A DNA stretch of 64,000 nt from Caulobacter sp. (GCA_030645575.1 JAUSMJ010000031.1:62001-126000), one strand, 5' to 3'; shown: positions 1 to 7,456, counted from the first letter of the stretch. The notes: a model not told the origin generated them from the sequence alone. Translations and numbers: made by a program.

Positions 1-615
1 CAGGGTGTAGATCGCCTCGTTGATCATCGGCACCAGCACGCGGTTGACGATGAAGGCGGGGAAATCCTCGGCGTTGGTCGTGGTCTTGCCCAGCGACCGG
101 GCGAAGCTGACCGCCGTCTCATAGGTGGCCACGTCGGTGGCGATGCCGCGGATCACCTCGACCAGCTTCATCAGCGGCACGGGGTTCATGAAATGCAGGC
201 CGATGAACCGCTCGGGCCGGTCGGTGGTCGAGGCCAACCGGGTGATCGAGATCGATGAGGTGTTCGAGGCCAGCAGGGTGTTGGGCCCCAGGTGCGGATG
301 CAGCGCCCGGAAGATGGCCTTCTTGGTGTCTTCGTTTTCGGTGGCGGCCTCGATGGCGATGTCGGTCGCGCCGATGGCGGCCAGATCCTCGGCCGGCTTG
401 ATGCGCGCCAGCGTCGCCTTCATCGCCGCGTCGTCGATCAGGCCGCGGCCGACCTGCCGGGCCAGGTTGTGCTCGATCAGGCTGATCCCGGCGTCGATCT
501 TCTCGCGGTCCAGGTCATTGAGGAACACGTCGTAGCCGGCGAGCGCGCAGACGTGCGCGATGCCCGATCCCATCTGACCGGCGCCGATAACGCCGACCGA
601 CTTGATATCCGCCAT
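1..615 (-). CDS. hbd: 3-hydroxybutyryl-CoA dehydrogenase, C-terminal part cut by window edge
   Basis: NAD-dependent oxidation of 3-hydroxybutyryl-CoA to acetoacetyl-CoA, or the reverse reaction, in fatty-acid, PHB or ethylmalonyl-CoA metabolism; cytosolic. About 205 N-terminal residues are visible. The Rossmann motif GAGQMG lies at residues 11-16, followed by the conserved SNTSSISI stretch and the HFMNPVP segment carrying the expected catalytic His. The ATG at 615 is followed directly by a beta strand (IKSVGVIGAG), as in the family. The C-terminal dimerisation domain lies outside the window. The etfA-etfB genes further upstream on the same strand suggest a shared acyl-CoA role, although parDE lies between. 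Homologues called paaH share this fold, so the exact substrate is inferred. Confidence 0.93.
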   Translation of the reverse strand, partial: MADIKSVGVIGAGQMGSGIAHVCALAGYDVFLNDLDREKIDAGISLIEHNLARQVGRGLIDDAAMKATLARIKPAEDLAAIGATDIAIEAATENEDTKKAIFRALHPHLGPNTLLASNTSSISITRLASTTDRPERFIGLHFMNPVPLMKLVEVIRGIATDVATYETAVSFARSLGKTTTNAEDFPAFIVNRVLVPMINEAIYTL

Positions 616-826
616 GAAGTCTCGCCCTTGACGGCGGCGTGGCGATCCCGGGGAGGTCCGCGCCGCAAACTTACGTGGCGGCTTTCTAGCACGAGAGTCC
701 TAACAGCCGCCAAGGGCCTTTGCTGCGATGCAGCGGAGGGGCGGCGTCAGCCCTGCACCCGAGAAGATGCCGGGGCGAACACTGGGCGCGCGACTGGACG
801 CACACGCCCTGGCTCGCATTGCCGCA

Positions 827-845
827 GGTAGGAAATATTGCTACC
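827..845 (+). promoter_or_regulatory. Inverted repeat upstream of parD, candidate ParD operator
   Basis: GGTAG at 827-831 and CTACC at 841-845 flank an AT core (GAAATATTG), giving a 7+7 near-palindrome in an otherwise GC-rich gap. It ends 19 bases before the parD ATG. ParD antitoxins are known to repress their own operon by binding such repeats, so this is a reasonable autoregulatory site. Binding itself is inference. The rest of the gap from 616 to 826 shows no gene. Confidence 0.45.
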
Positions 846-863
846 TTTTCTCAGGAGGCGATG

Positions 864-1139
864 ATGGCCAAAATCGACAAAATCAGTGTGGCCCTGCCGA
901 CCGAAATGGTCGATGGCGTCCGCGAAGCCGTTGAATCCGGCGAGTACGCCACCGTCAGCGAAGTCATCCGCGACGCCTTGCGGGACTGGAAAATCAAGCG
1001 CCGGCTGTCGGGGATGGAGATCGAAGAGCTTCGCCGCCTCGTCCGTGAAGGCATGGAAAGCGGCCCCGGCCGGCCGGCCGAGGCGGTGTTCGCGCGCCTC
1101 ACGGCCAAGTACGCCACCATGGCGGATCAGACGAAATGA
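864..1139 (+). CDS. parD: Type II antitoxin, ParD/CopG family
   Basis: 91-residue antitoxin. The N-terminal KISVALPTEMVDGVREAVE stretch is the ribbon-helix-helix DNA-binding half, followed by GEYATVSEVIRDALRDW typical of ParD. The C-terminal half (about residues 50-91) is charged and is expected to wrap the toxin. Two ATGs lie in tandem at 861 and 864; AGGAGG at 853-858 is five bases from the second, so 864 was chosen. The stop overlaps the toxin start by four bases (ATGA), the usual antitoxin-first layout. It probably neutralises ParE and represses the operon through the palindrome just upstream. Confidence 0.9.
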   Translation: MAKIDKISVALPTEMVDGVREAVESGEYATVSEVIRDALRDWKIKRRLSGMEIEELRRLVREGMESGPGRPAEAVFARLTAKYATMADQTK

Positions 1140-1429
1140 AGGTCATCTTTTCTCCACGGTCCGAAGAGGATCTGGAGGAAATCGCCGACTTCATCGCCCG
1201 CGACAGCCCTCGACGCGCGATCCGCTTCATCGCCGAAATCCGGGCGACCTGTGAGAAGCTCGCCGATGCGCCGTTCGGTCACGAGCTTCAGCCCCAACTG
1301 CAGGCCGGCATTCGCCGCGCGGTGCACGGCCGCTACCTGATCTTCTATTCGGTCAACCCGGACCTGATCCGCGTCGAGCGCATCCTGCATGGCGCCAGGG
1401 ATTTGAAGGAAGATCTGTTCGACATGTAG
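1136..1429 (+). CDS. parE: Type II toxin, RelE/ParE superfamily
   Basis: 97-residue toxin of the RelE/ParE fold. The N-terminus KVIFSPRSEEDLEEIADFIA and the central GIRRAVHGRYLIFYSV followed by VERILHGARD match ParE toxins, which poison DNA gyrase; the family also contains mRNA interferases, so the target is inferred. It is translationally coupled to parD by a four-base overlap. Length is normal and nothing suggests degradation. An 11-bp stem terminator follows directly and is shared with the convergent etfA. Confidence 0.9.
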   Translation: MKVIFSPRSEEDLEEIADFIARDSPRRAIRFIAEIRATCEKLADAPFGHELQPQLQAGIRRAVHGRYLIFYSVNPDLIRVERILHGARDLKEDLFDM

Positions 1430-1440
1430 CGGCCAACGAA

Positions 1441-1468
1441 AAGGCCCGGAGCGCGAACTCCGGGCCTT
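1441..1468. terminator. Bidirectional terminator between parE and etfA
   Basis: A perfect 11-bp stem (AAGGCCCGGAG at 1441-1451 with CTCCGGGCCTT at 1458-1468) closes over a six-base loop. It lies between convergent genes, and a T-rich stretch (CGTCGTTTC) follows on the plus strand. It probably ends both transcripts. Confidence 0.8.
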
Positions 1469-1495
1469 CGTCGTTTCAGACTGTGAGCCGGGCAA

Positions 1496-2425
1496 TCAGC
1501 CCAGCGCGGCCATCAGCTCTGGCACGGCGGTCTTGTAGTCCGCCACCAGGCCGTAATCGGCGACCTGGAAGATCGGCGCGTCGGCGTCCTTGTTGATCGC
1601 GACGATCACCTTGGAGTCCTTCATGCCGGCCAGGTGCTGGATGGCGCCCGAGATGCCGATGGCGATGTACAGCGCCGGGGCGACGACCTTGCCGGTCTGG
1701 CCGACCTGGTAGTCGTTCGGCGCGTAGCCCGCATCGACGGCGGCGCGCGAGGCGCCGACGGCGGCGCCCAGCTTGTCGGCCAGGGGCTCGATGACCCGCT
1801 GGAACTCCTCGGCAGACCCCATGGCGCGACCGCCGGAGACGACGATCTTTGCGGCCGTCAGTTCCGGGCGATCCGACTTAACCATCTCTTCGGAGACGAA
1901 GGTCGTGCCCGTGGCCGAGGCGGCGGCGACCTTTTCAACCGCCGCCGAACCGCCTTCGCCGGCGGCCTTGAAGGCAGTCGGACGCACGGTCAGAACCTTC
2001 TTGGCGTCGCCGGTCTGGACAGTCTCGAGCGCGTTGCCGGCGTAGATCGGGCGCACGAAGGTGTCGGCGCTGACCACTTCGATCACGTCCGAGATCGGCG
2101 AGGCGTCGAGCTTGGCCGCCACGCGGGGGGCGAAGTTCTTGCCCGCCGAGGTGGCCGGCACCAGCAGGGCGTCATAGCCGCCCATCAGGCCGGCGATGGT
2201 CTCGGAGATGGCTTCCGCCACGCCGTGACCGACGTCGGCGCCCTCGGCCAGGATGACCTTGCGCACGCCGGCGATCTTGCCGGCGGCGGCGGCCACGGCG
2301 TCGGCGCCCTGGCCCAGGACCAGGATGTCCACGTCGCCCGACATCTGCAGGGCGGCGGTGACGGTCTTGTGGGTGGTGTCGCGCAGGTGCGCGTTGTCGC
2401 TGTCGGCGACGACGAGAACGGCCAT
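1496..2425 (-). CDS. etfA: Electron transfer flavoprotein subunit alpha
   Basis: 309 residues, normal length. EtfA binds FAD and, with EtfB, carries electrons from acyl-CoA dehydrogenases to ETF-ubiquinone oxidoreductase. The C-terminal FAD domain carries the signature [20 protein letters not shown] at about residues 252-271, continuing to NKDADAPIF. The ATG at 2425 overlaps the last base of the etfB stop, so the two are translationally coupled. Three acyl-CoA dehydrogenases in this window are candidate electron donors. Confidence 0.97.
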   Translation of the reverse strand: MAVLVVADSDNAHLRDTTHKTVTAALQMSGDVDILVLGQGADAVAAAAGKIAGVRKVILAEGADVGHGVAEAISETIAGLMGGYDALLVPATSAGKNFAPRVAAKLDASPISDVIEVVSADTFVRPIYAGNALETVQTGDAKKVLTVRPTAFKAAGEGGSAAVEKVAAASATGTTFVSEEMVKSDRPELTAAKIVVSGGRAMGSAEEFQRVIEPLADKLGAAVGASRAAVDAGYAPNDYQVGQTGKVVAPALYIAIGISGAIQHLAGMKDSKVIVAINKDADAPIFQVADYGLVADYKTAVPELMAALG

Positions 2426-3174
2426 TACAGGACCCCCGCTTCAGTCTTGAGTTTGCTCACCAGATCGGCGGCGGTTTCGACCTTCACGCCGGCGGTGCGC
2501 TTGGGCGGCTCGGAGACCTTGAGCACCTTCAGGCGCGGCGCGACATCGACGCCGTAGTCGCCGGTCGCCTTGACGGCGATTTCCTTCTTCTTGGCCTTCA
2601 TGATGTTGGGCAGCGACGCGTAGCGCGGCTCGTTCAGGCGCAGGTCGGCGGTGATCACGGCCGGCAGGGCGACTTCGAGCACCTGCAGGCCGCCATCGAC
2701 CTCGCGGGTCACGACAGCCTTGCCGCCGGCGATCTCGACCTTGGAAGCGAAGGTCGCCTGGGGCCAGCCGAGCAGCTGCGAGAGCATCTGGCCCACGGCG
2801 TTGTTGTCGCCGTCGATGGCCTGCTTGCCCATCAGCACCACTTCGGCGCCCTCTTCCTTGGCCACGGCGGCGAGCAGCTTGGCGACGGCCAGGGGCTCAA
2901 CGTCGGTGTCGGACTGGATCAGGATGCCGCGGTCGGCGCCCATGGCCAGGGCCGTGCGGATGGTCTCCTGCGCCTGGGTCGGGCCGACGGAAACGGCGAT
3001 GACCTCGGTGGCCACGCCCTTTTCCTTGAGACGGACGGCCTCCTCGACCGCGATCTCGCAGAAGGGGTTCATGGACATCTTGACGTTCGCCAGGTCCACG
3101 CCCGACTGGTCGGGCTTCACCCGAGCCTTCACGTTGTAATCGATAACCCGTTTGACCGGGACCAGCACCTTCAT
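2425..3174 (-). CDS. etfB: Electron transfer flavoprotein subunit beta
   Basis: 249 residues from the ATG at 3174 ([14 protein letters not shown]), the family-typical start. An upstream in-frame ATG would add 25 residues with no family counterpart. EtfB binds AMP and forms the heterodimer with EtfA. Visible hallmarks are [18 protein letters not shown] near residue 45 and the beta-subunit signature region [20 protein letters not shown], followed by [10 protein letters not shown]. It is first in the etfBA operon and is divergent from a small membrane protein gene, with a 147-bp promoter gap. Confidence 0.97.
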   Translation of the reverse strand: MKVLVPVKRVIDYNVKARVKPDQSGVDLANVKMSMNPFCEIAVEEAVRLKEKGVATEVIAVSVGPTQAQETIRTALAMGADRGILIQSDTDVEPLAVAKLLAAVAKEEGAEVVLMGKQAIDGDNNAVGQMLSQLLGWPQATFASKVEIAGGKAVVTREVDGGLQVLEVALPAVITADLRLNEPRYASLPNIMKAKKKEIAVKATGDYGVDVAPRLKVLKVSEPPKRTAGVKVETAADLVSKLKTEAGVL

Positions 3175-3202
3175 GGGTTTGTCCGCCCGTGTTTGTTGCG
3201 TT

Positions 3203-3218
3203 GCGAAAAATTTTGCGC
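3203..3218. promoter_or_regulatory. Near-palindrome in the etfB divergent promoter gap
   Basis: GCGAAAAATTTTGCGC reads as GCG-n-AAAATTTT-n-CGC, seven paired positions with one mismatch on each side. It is the only AT-rich tract in the gap, about 30 bases upstream of the etfB start. It could be an operator for a regulator of acyl-CoA metabolism, or simply promoter sequence. No binding protein is assigned. Confidence 0.3.
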
Positions 3219-3321
3219 GGGGAAGGCTGATAACAAGTCCGTCGCGCAATGCAAGTTTCCGCCAGGGTCAACTGAGGCCGGAAAATTGCCGTCGTGGCTC
3301 CCTTCGTATAGAGGGCGCGCC

Positions 3322-3678
3322 ATGAACCCGACGATCAACCGTCTGAAGCTTGTCTTCCTGGTCCTGTTCGCCATCGGCACGGCGGCGATCTGGGGCTACC
3401 AGTTCTTCTATGTCTTCCCGGCGCAGAAGTGCGACGAGCGGGGCGGCTGGTGGGACCGCAAGGGCCGTATCTGCGCCACGCCGCTCTATATCCCCAGCAT
3501 CACCGGCCGGCCCAAGGGCATGAGCCGCAAGGCATGGTCCGAGCGGCAGGCCGCCCGCGAGATCCAGCGCGAACAGGAAGGCTATCCGACCGCCGAAGCC
3601 GCGGCGCCGGCGCCAAAGGCCCCCGCCGCCAAGGCTGGAGCGGCCGCCCCTCCGGCCACGCCCACCGCCAAAAAGTAG
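3322..3678 (+). CDS. Small single-span membrane protein of unknown function
   Basis: 118 residues. One hydrophobic helix (LVFLVLFAIGTAAIWGYQFF, about residues 9-28) is followed by a segment with two cysteines (KCDERGGWWDRKGRIC) and a helix rich in Arg, Glu and Gln. The tail from about residue 90 is low-complexity Ala/Pro/Lys. The ATG at 3322 starts just before the helix; longer upstream frames have no supporting signal. The topology suggests an N-terminal anchor with a periplasmic or cytoplasmic soluble part. I do not recognise the family. It is divergent from etfB and followed by a family I repeat. Confidence 0.75.
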   Translation: MNPTINRLKLVFLVLFAIGTAAIWGYQFFYVFPAQKCDERGGWWDRKGRICATPLYIPSITGRPKGMSRKAWSERQAAREIQREQEGYPTAEAAAPAPKAPAAKAGAAAPPATPTAKK

Positions 3679-3686
3679 CTACGGAA

Positions 3687-3780
3687 TGCGTCCTTCGACA
3701 CGCCGCTGCGCGGCTGCTCAGGATGACGCGCGATAGTGTTCGTCATCCTGAGCAGCAGCCGAAGGCTGCGTGTCGAAGGC
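3687..3780. repeat. Family I bipartite inverted repeat, copy A
   Basis: Two related units lie head to head: TGCGTCCTTCGACACGC...CTCAGGATGACG, then CGTCATCCTGAGCAGC...GTGTCGAAGG. Each unit also contains its own GC hairpin (CCGCTGCGCGG; GCAGCCGAAGGCTGC). Related copies occur at 22745, 31722, 42734 and 59159. This one fills the gap between two convergent genes. Both units are of the TCCT/AGGA subtype. Confidence 0.85.
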
Positions 3781-3786
3781 CGTACC

Positions 3787-4365
3787 CTATCGGCTCCCCC
3801 CCGGGACCCACAGCACGTCGCCGGCGCCCTTGTCGTTGGCCCAGCGGGCGGCGACGAACAGCAGGTCCGACAGACGGTTGAGATATTTGATCGCAGCGGC
3901 GCCGACCGGCTCGTCAGGCTGGGCGGCGAGGGCGACACAGACCCGTTCGGCCCGGCGGCAGACCGTGCGCGCCTGGTGGAGGGCCGCCGCCGCCGGCGTT
4001 CCGCCCGGCAGCACGAAAGAGGTCAGGTCCGACAGCTCGCCGTTGAGCCGGTCGATCTCGGCCTCGAGCCGATCGACCTGCGACTGCAGGATGCGCAGCG
4101 GCTCCCATTCGACGGGCTTGCCGCGATCGGGGGTGGCCAGGTCGGCGCCCAGGTCGAACAGGTCGTTCTGGATCCGCGCGAGCATGCCGTCGAGCACCGC
4201 GTCCCCGGCCGTGTGCAGCCGCGCGAGGCCGATGCAGGCGTTGGTCTCGTCCACCCCGCCATAGGCCTCAACCCGCGAGCTGTCCTTGCGGGCCGGCTCT
4301 CCCGTGGCTAGCCGGGTGACGCCGTCGTCGCCGGTGCGGGTGTAGATGCGGTTGAGCGTGACCAC
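3787..4365 (-). CDS. Corrinoid (cob(I)alamin) adenosyltransferase, PduO type
   Basis: 192 residues. Transfers adenosyl from ATP to cob(I)alamin to make coenzyme B12, required by methylmalonyl-CoA and ethylmalonyl-CoA mutases. The N-terminal TRTGDDGVTRLATGEPARKD is the ATP-binding signature of the PduO family, followed by RVEAYGGVDETNACIG; the C-terminal half carries the helical-bundle signature with RRAERVCV. The start is GTG at 4365, three bases after the stop of the upstream HIG1-like gene, so the two form an operon. The family name is sure; cobO, mmaB and pduO are all used as symbols, so none is given. Confidence 0.92.
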   Translation of the reverse strand: MVTLNRIYTRTGDDGVTRLATGEPARKDSSRVEAYGGVDETNACIGLARLHTAGDAVLDGMLARIQNDLFDLGADLATPDRGKPVEWEPLRILQSQVDRLEAEIDRLNGELSDLTSFVLPGGTPAAAALHQARTVCRRAERVCVALAAQPDEPVGAAAIKYLNRLSDLLFVAARWANDKGAGDVLWVPGGSR

Positions 4366-4368
4366 GGC

Positions 4369-4575
4369 CTAGCCCGCGTGGCTGGTTCGCCACCACAGGG
4401 CGGCGACCAGGATCAGGATGGCGATGAACTGCAGCAGCACCCGCAGCCGCATGAGCTTGTTGGAATAGGACCGGCCGAAGTCACCCCCGCGATAGAGGGC
4501 GTAGAGGCCAGCCAGCAAGGCCATCAGCACCGCGGCCAGCGAGATCGGGATCAGGAAGTCGAACAGCGTGTCCAT
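4369..4575 (-). CDS. HIG1-type twin-transmembrane protein
   Basis: 68 residues with two hydrophobic helices (about 8-28 and 45-63) joined by RGGDFGRSYSNKLMRLRV. This loop and length match bacterial members of the hypoxia-induced HIG1 family, annotated in Caulobacterales as twin transmembrane proteins. In mitochondria and some alphaproteobacteria, relatives assist respiratory supercomplex or cytochrome oxidase assembly; that role is inferred here. It is the first gene of a pair with the adenosyltransferase. Confidence 0.8.
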   Translation of the reverse strand: MDTLFDFLIPISLAAVLMALLAGLYALYRGGDFGRSYSNKLMRLRVLLQFIAILILVAALWWRTSHAG

Positions 4576-4880
4576 GGCCGCAGCCTAGCGCGCGCGGCCC
4601 GTTCCGGCCACCGGCGGCGGGCGACAATCCGTCGCAGCCAGGATTCACCGAGTCTGTTCACTGGGAGCTTATGTCGCATTCCGCCGTTACAGGAACATAG
4701 ATACCGGTGTCTTTGGCGCTAGATGGTCTGAATCTCGCCGTATAATTTGTGTTTGACCCGTATCGGCGTTCGCTGTAAGCGGCCCGCCACCGCTCGATGA
4801 GCATGTTCAATGAACGCGATCAACCCCCTCACCGTGGGTCGCGGGATACTTTCACACGGGGAGGACGAGACGGAGATGTC
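4576..4880. other. Divergent intergenic region, no gene seen
   Basis: About 305 bases between the HIG1-like gene and the small-ORF/TetR operon. The middle is less GC-rich and contains TATAAT at 4741-4746 and TTGACC at 4753-4758, plausible promoter pieces but not at standard spacing to each other. A GAATC at about 4730 is a potential CcrM (GANTC) methylation site. An in-frame ATG at 4797 could extend the next gene but has no ribosome-binding site. Confidence 0.5.
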
Positions 4881-5102
4881 ATGGGCGTGACCCAAGCCGC
4901 CGCCGCTGTCCAGGCCGCGGAACAGGATGAAACCACTGCCGAGATTCGGCAGTTGATCGTGGATCTGCGCGACGCCGCGCAGGACGGCCGCGAGCTGGCC
5001 CGGCGCTACGCCGATGTGCTGCAAAAGGTCGTCGAAGAGTATTGCGTTGAGTTCGAAAGGCGCGCTGAAGCCGCGCTGGCCCGTTTGGAGGCGGTCCGAT
5101 GA
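4881..5102 (+). CDS. Small coiled-coil protein of unknown function upstream of a TetR gene
   Basis: 73 residues, almost entirely predicted helix: Ala/Glu/Arg-rich with regular hydrophobic spacing (EIRQLIVDLRDAAQDGRELA, then VLQKVVEEYCVEFERRAEAA). GGAG at 4872-4875 gives good spacing to the ATG at 4881; the earlier in-frame ATG at 4797 would add 28 low-complexity residues. The stop overlaps the TetR start by four bases, so the two proteins are made together and may act together. I recognise no family. High third-position GC supports coding. Confidence 0.65.
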   Translation: MGVTQAAAAVQAAEQDETTAEIRQLIVDLRDAAQDGRELARRYADVLQKVVEEYCVEFERRAEAALARLEAVR

Positions 5103-5746
5103 ATCACATTCCCATGCGTATGAACGACCCCATCCTGCGACCGCAGAAGCTGACCCGCCGCGCCATGGCCAAGCAGCAGACCCGCCAGAAGGTGCTGCAG
5201 GCCGCCCGCGAAATGTTCATCGAGCGCGGCTACGAAGGCGCCACGATCCGTGACATCGCCCGCGCCGCCGGCATGTCGACAGGCGCGGTGTTCGCCAGCT
5301 TCACCGACAAACCCGACCTGTTCGACGCCATCCTGGGCGAGGATTTCGCCGCACTGCTCGATCCGATGAAGGATGCGGCCCGCACCGCGCCGTCGGCCCG
5401 CGACGCCCTGGTGGCGATGTTCGGCGCCGCCTACCGCGCGCACTCGGCGCAGCTGCCGCTGATCCAGGCCGCGCTCGCGGCGTCCTGGACCCGCACGCCG
5501 GAAGCCGAACGTCTGCACCGCGAAGCGCTGCGACCGCTGCGCGCGCTGGTGATCGAGGTGCTTGAGCGCGGCGTCGATCGCCGCGAACTCACGCAACGCT
5601 TTGATTTGCGCCTGATCGCCGACGTGATCTGGGATCTTTACCTGGCCGGTTACCGCCCGGCCGCGTTCGAGGGCCTTTCTGTCGAGACTCAGACAGACAA
5701 GCTCGCCGAGCGGATCGATCTGGTTCTGGCGGGTGTAAAGGCCTAG
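5099..5746 (+). CDS. TetR/AcrR family transcriptional regulator
   Basis: 215 residues. The helix-turn-helix domain spans about residues 26-72 (TRQKVLQAAREMFIERGYEG, then IRDIARAAGMSTGAVFASF), followed by an all-helical ligand and dimer domain with no recognised ligand signature. It overlaps the 73-residue gene upstream by ATGA and ends at a strong hairpin, so the two form a short operon. A second, similar TetR gene follows at 5917. The ligand and targets are unknown; the local context suggests lipid or acyl-CoA metabolism. Confidence 0.92.
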   Translation: MNHIPMRMNDPILRPQKLTRRAMAKQQTRQKVLQAAREMFIERGYEGATIRDIARAAGMSTGAVFASFTDKPDLFDAILGEDFAALLDPMKDAARTAPSARDALVAMFGAAYRAHSAQLPLIQAALAASWTRTPEAERLHREALRPLRALVIEVLERGVDRRELTQRFDLRLIADVIWDLYLAGYRPAAFEGLSVETQTDKLAERIDLVLAGVKA

Positions 5747-5752
5747 AGGCTG

Positions 5753-5782
5753 TCCGGATCGGATGGAGTCGTCCGATCCGGA
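5753..5782. terminator. Hairpin terminator after the first TetR gene
   Basis: An 11-bp stem TCCGGATCGGA (5753-5763) with TCCGATCCGGA (5772-5782) closes over an eight-base loop, seven bases after the stop. There is no long T tract, so it is terminator-like rather than proven. It separates the two tandem TetR genes. Confidence 0.6.
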
Positions 5783-5916
5783 AGAACAGGCTCTATTTCA
5801 AGCGGTTACAGCGTGACGGCGGCCGCAACCGGCATCCACTCGCGGCTGTCAGGTTCTGAGTGCGGCATAACGCGCGGCGTCCGGTCAGGACGCCCGCAGT
5901 CCCGGGGGGGAACGGG

Positions 5917-6519
5917 TTGGCAAGCGTTCGAGAAACGCAGAAGCAGGGCACGCGCCGCAAGGTTCTTGAGGCGGCGCGCGAGCTGTTCAACGAGATCGGG
6001 TACGACGAGACCACCATCCGCGCCATCGCGGAGCGCGCGGGCGTGTCCGTCGGCAGCGTGTTCACGACCTTCGCCTCGAAGGCGGATGTGCTCAGCCAGG
6101 TCATGGACGACCGGGTCGAGGCCCTCTACGCCGAGCTCGACCGCGTCACCCGCCACCTGCGCGGCACCACCTGTGACCGGGTCCGTTCGGTATTCGCCAT
6201 CCACTACGATTTCGAATGCCGGCGGGTGAAGCTGTTCCTCGCCCATATCGCGGCCTCGTTCAGCCCTTCGCTGGAAGCGACGACCATCCCCTACGGCCGC
6301 AACAGCCGCTTCAAGGCCATGCTGGTGGACCTGCTGGCCGAGGGCGTCGAGCGCGGCGAGGTGCGGGCCGACGCCGACCTCGACCTGGTGCTCGACACCC
6401 TGATGGCCGCCTATGCCTGGAACTATCGTCTGGCCGCCCAGAAGAACGCCGACGCCACCGTCCTGACCGCGATCATGGAGCGGCAGGTGGCTCTGATCTT
6501 TGATGGACTGAGGGTCTAG
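5917..6519 (+). CDS. Second TetR/AcrR family transcriptional regulator
   Basis: About 200 residues. The helix-turn-helix segment TRRKVLEAARELFNEIGYDE, then IRAIAERAGVSVGSVFTTF, aligns almost position for position with that of the TetR encoded just upstream, so the two may be paralogues. The start is uncertain: TTG at 5917 follows a G-run (5904-5910) at good spacing and begins just before the DNA-binding domain, while GTG at 5860 would add 19 residues. Its last four bases overlap the convergent LytTR gene. The ligand is unknown. Confidence 0.85.
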   Translation: MASVRETQKQGTRRKVLEAARELFNEIGYDETTIRAIAERAGVSVGSVFTTFASKADVLSQVMDDRVEALYAELDRVTRHLRGTTCDRVRSVFAIHYDFECRRVKLFLAHIAASFSPSLEATTIPYGRNSRFKAMLVDLLAEGVERGEVRADADLDLVLDTLMAAYAWNYRLAAQKNADATVLTAIMERQVALIFDGLRV

Positions 6520-7307
6520 GCTTCCCTGGCCCAGTCCAGCGTCCTCACCCTCGCGGCATATGCGCGGCTGACCGGGGCCAGCAGACCGCCCGCCAGCACC
6601 AGATCGCCGCGACCCCGACGCCAGCGCGCCTCCTCCACCGCCGACCGCGCCACCCACCATGAGCGATGGGTGCGGACGCCGTCCATGCCTTCGAGAGCTT
6701 TCAGGGCATCGGCGAACCGCATCAGCGTCAGGGTGTCGCCGGCCTCGGTGTGGATGCGCAGATAGTGGTCCTCGGCTTCCACGGCGAGCAGCCGGGCCCG
6801 CGCCTGTTTGGGCGGAAGCTTCTCGCGCAGTTCGGGCGGCGCTACGCCCGGCGACGGGAGCGCGTGGCGAAGGACCTCCCGCCGCGACAGCCAGGAGATC
6901 GCCACCAGCGCGGCGCAGATCAGCACGACCTGTGGATAGAGGTTCAGGGCGTGGCCCACCGAGAGGCGCGCCCCGAAGAGCACGACCGCCGTCCCGCTCA
7001 CAATCAACGTCGCCGGAACCGCCATCAGCAGAGTCAGGGCGGCAGCGCGCGGCCATGGATGACCGGCCAGCCACGGCCTGGACTCCAGGCGCTCCTCGAT
7101 CAGGCCGCCGCAAGCGCCGCCCGCGACCAGGGGGAAAATCCAGTAGGCGAAGCGGCGGGGCGCATCGACCGTGTCGGTGTCGAAGGCGCCGATGGAGGCG
7201 AGGAAGGCGCCGATCAGAGCGAGAACCAGAAGCTCCACCAGCCCCAGACGGCCGATGAACGACCGCCGGAGGGATGCAATGGCCGGGGACGGTGCGCTCT
7301 CCTTCAT
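6516..7307 (-). CDS. Membrane-anchored LytTR-family DNA-binding regulator
   Basis: 263 residues from the ATG at 7307. The N-terminal half has four hydrophobic segments (for example GLVELLVLALIGAFLASIGA and VVLICAALVAISWL). The C-terminal part from about residue 165 is a LytTR domain (ARLLAVEAEDHYLRIHTEAG, then VRTHRSWWVARSAVEE and PVSRAYAARVRTL). Such proteins bind DNA directly and probably sense a membrane signal without a kinase. It is divergent from a four-helix membrane gene, and the gap contains two 20-bp direct repeats that could be its binding sites. Confidence 0.85.
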   Translation of the reverse strand: MKESAPSPAIASLRRSFIGRLGLVELLVLALIGAFLASIGAFDTDTVDAPRRFAYWIFPLVAGGACGGLIEERLESRPWLAGHPWPRAAALTLLMAVPATLIVSGTAVVLFGARLSVGHALNLYPQVVLICAALVAISWLSRREVLRHALPSPGVAPPELREKLPPKQARARLLAVEAEDHYLRIHTEAGDTLTLMRFADALKALEGMDGVRTHRSWWVARSAVEEARWRRGRGDLVLAGGLLAPVSRAYAARVRTLDWAREA

Positions 7308-7357
7308 CACCCGATGAGACCTCAATCCCCCCACCGCGCCAAGCCCCGCCGCCGCGC

Positions 7358-7397
7358 GGCCCCGTTCGCGAAGCGACGGCCCCGTCCGCGAAGCCGC
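7358..7397. promoter_or_regulatory. Two 20-bp direct repeats between LytTR and DUF2306 genes
   Basis: GGCCCCGTTCGCGAAGCGAC (7358-7377) is repeated at 7378-7397 with only two differences. LytTR proteins are known to bind paired direct repeats about two helical turns apart, so this is a candidate operator controlling both divergent genes. Otherwise the gap 7308-7456 is plain GC-rich sequence. Confidence 0.4.
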
Positions 7398-7456
7398 CGT
7401 TGCAGGGCCCTGGGCCCGATGGGAGCGGAAGGCCTCCACACGCAGAGGCCCCTTCG

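Noticed and set aside
864..1429. RelBE as alternative name for the toxin-antitoxin pair
   Set aside because: The antitoxin has the ribbon-helix-helix pattern and GEYATVSEVIRDAL segment of ParD, and the toxin GRYLIFYSV pattern fits ParE better than RelE.
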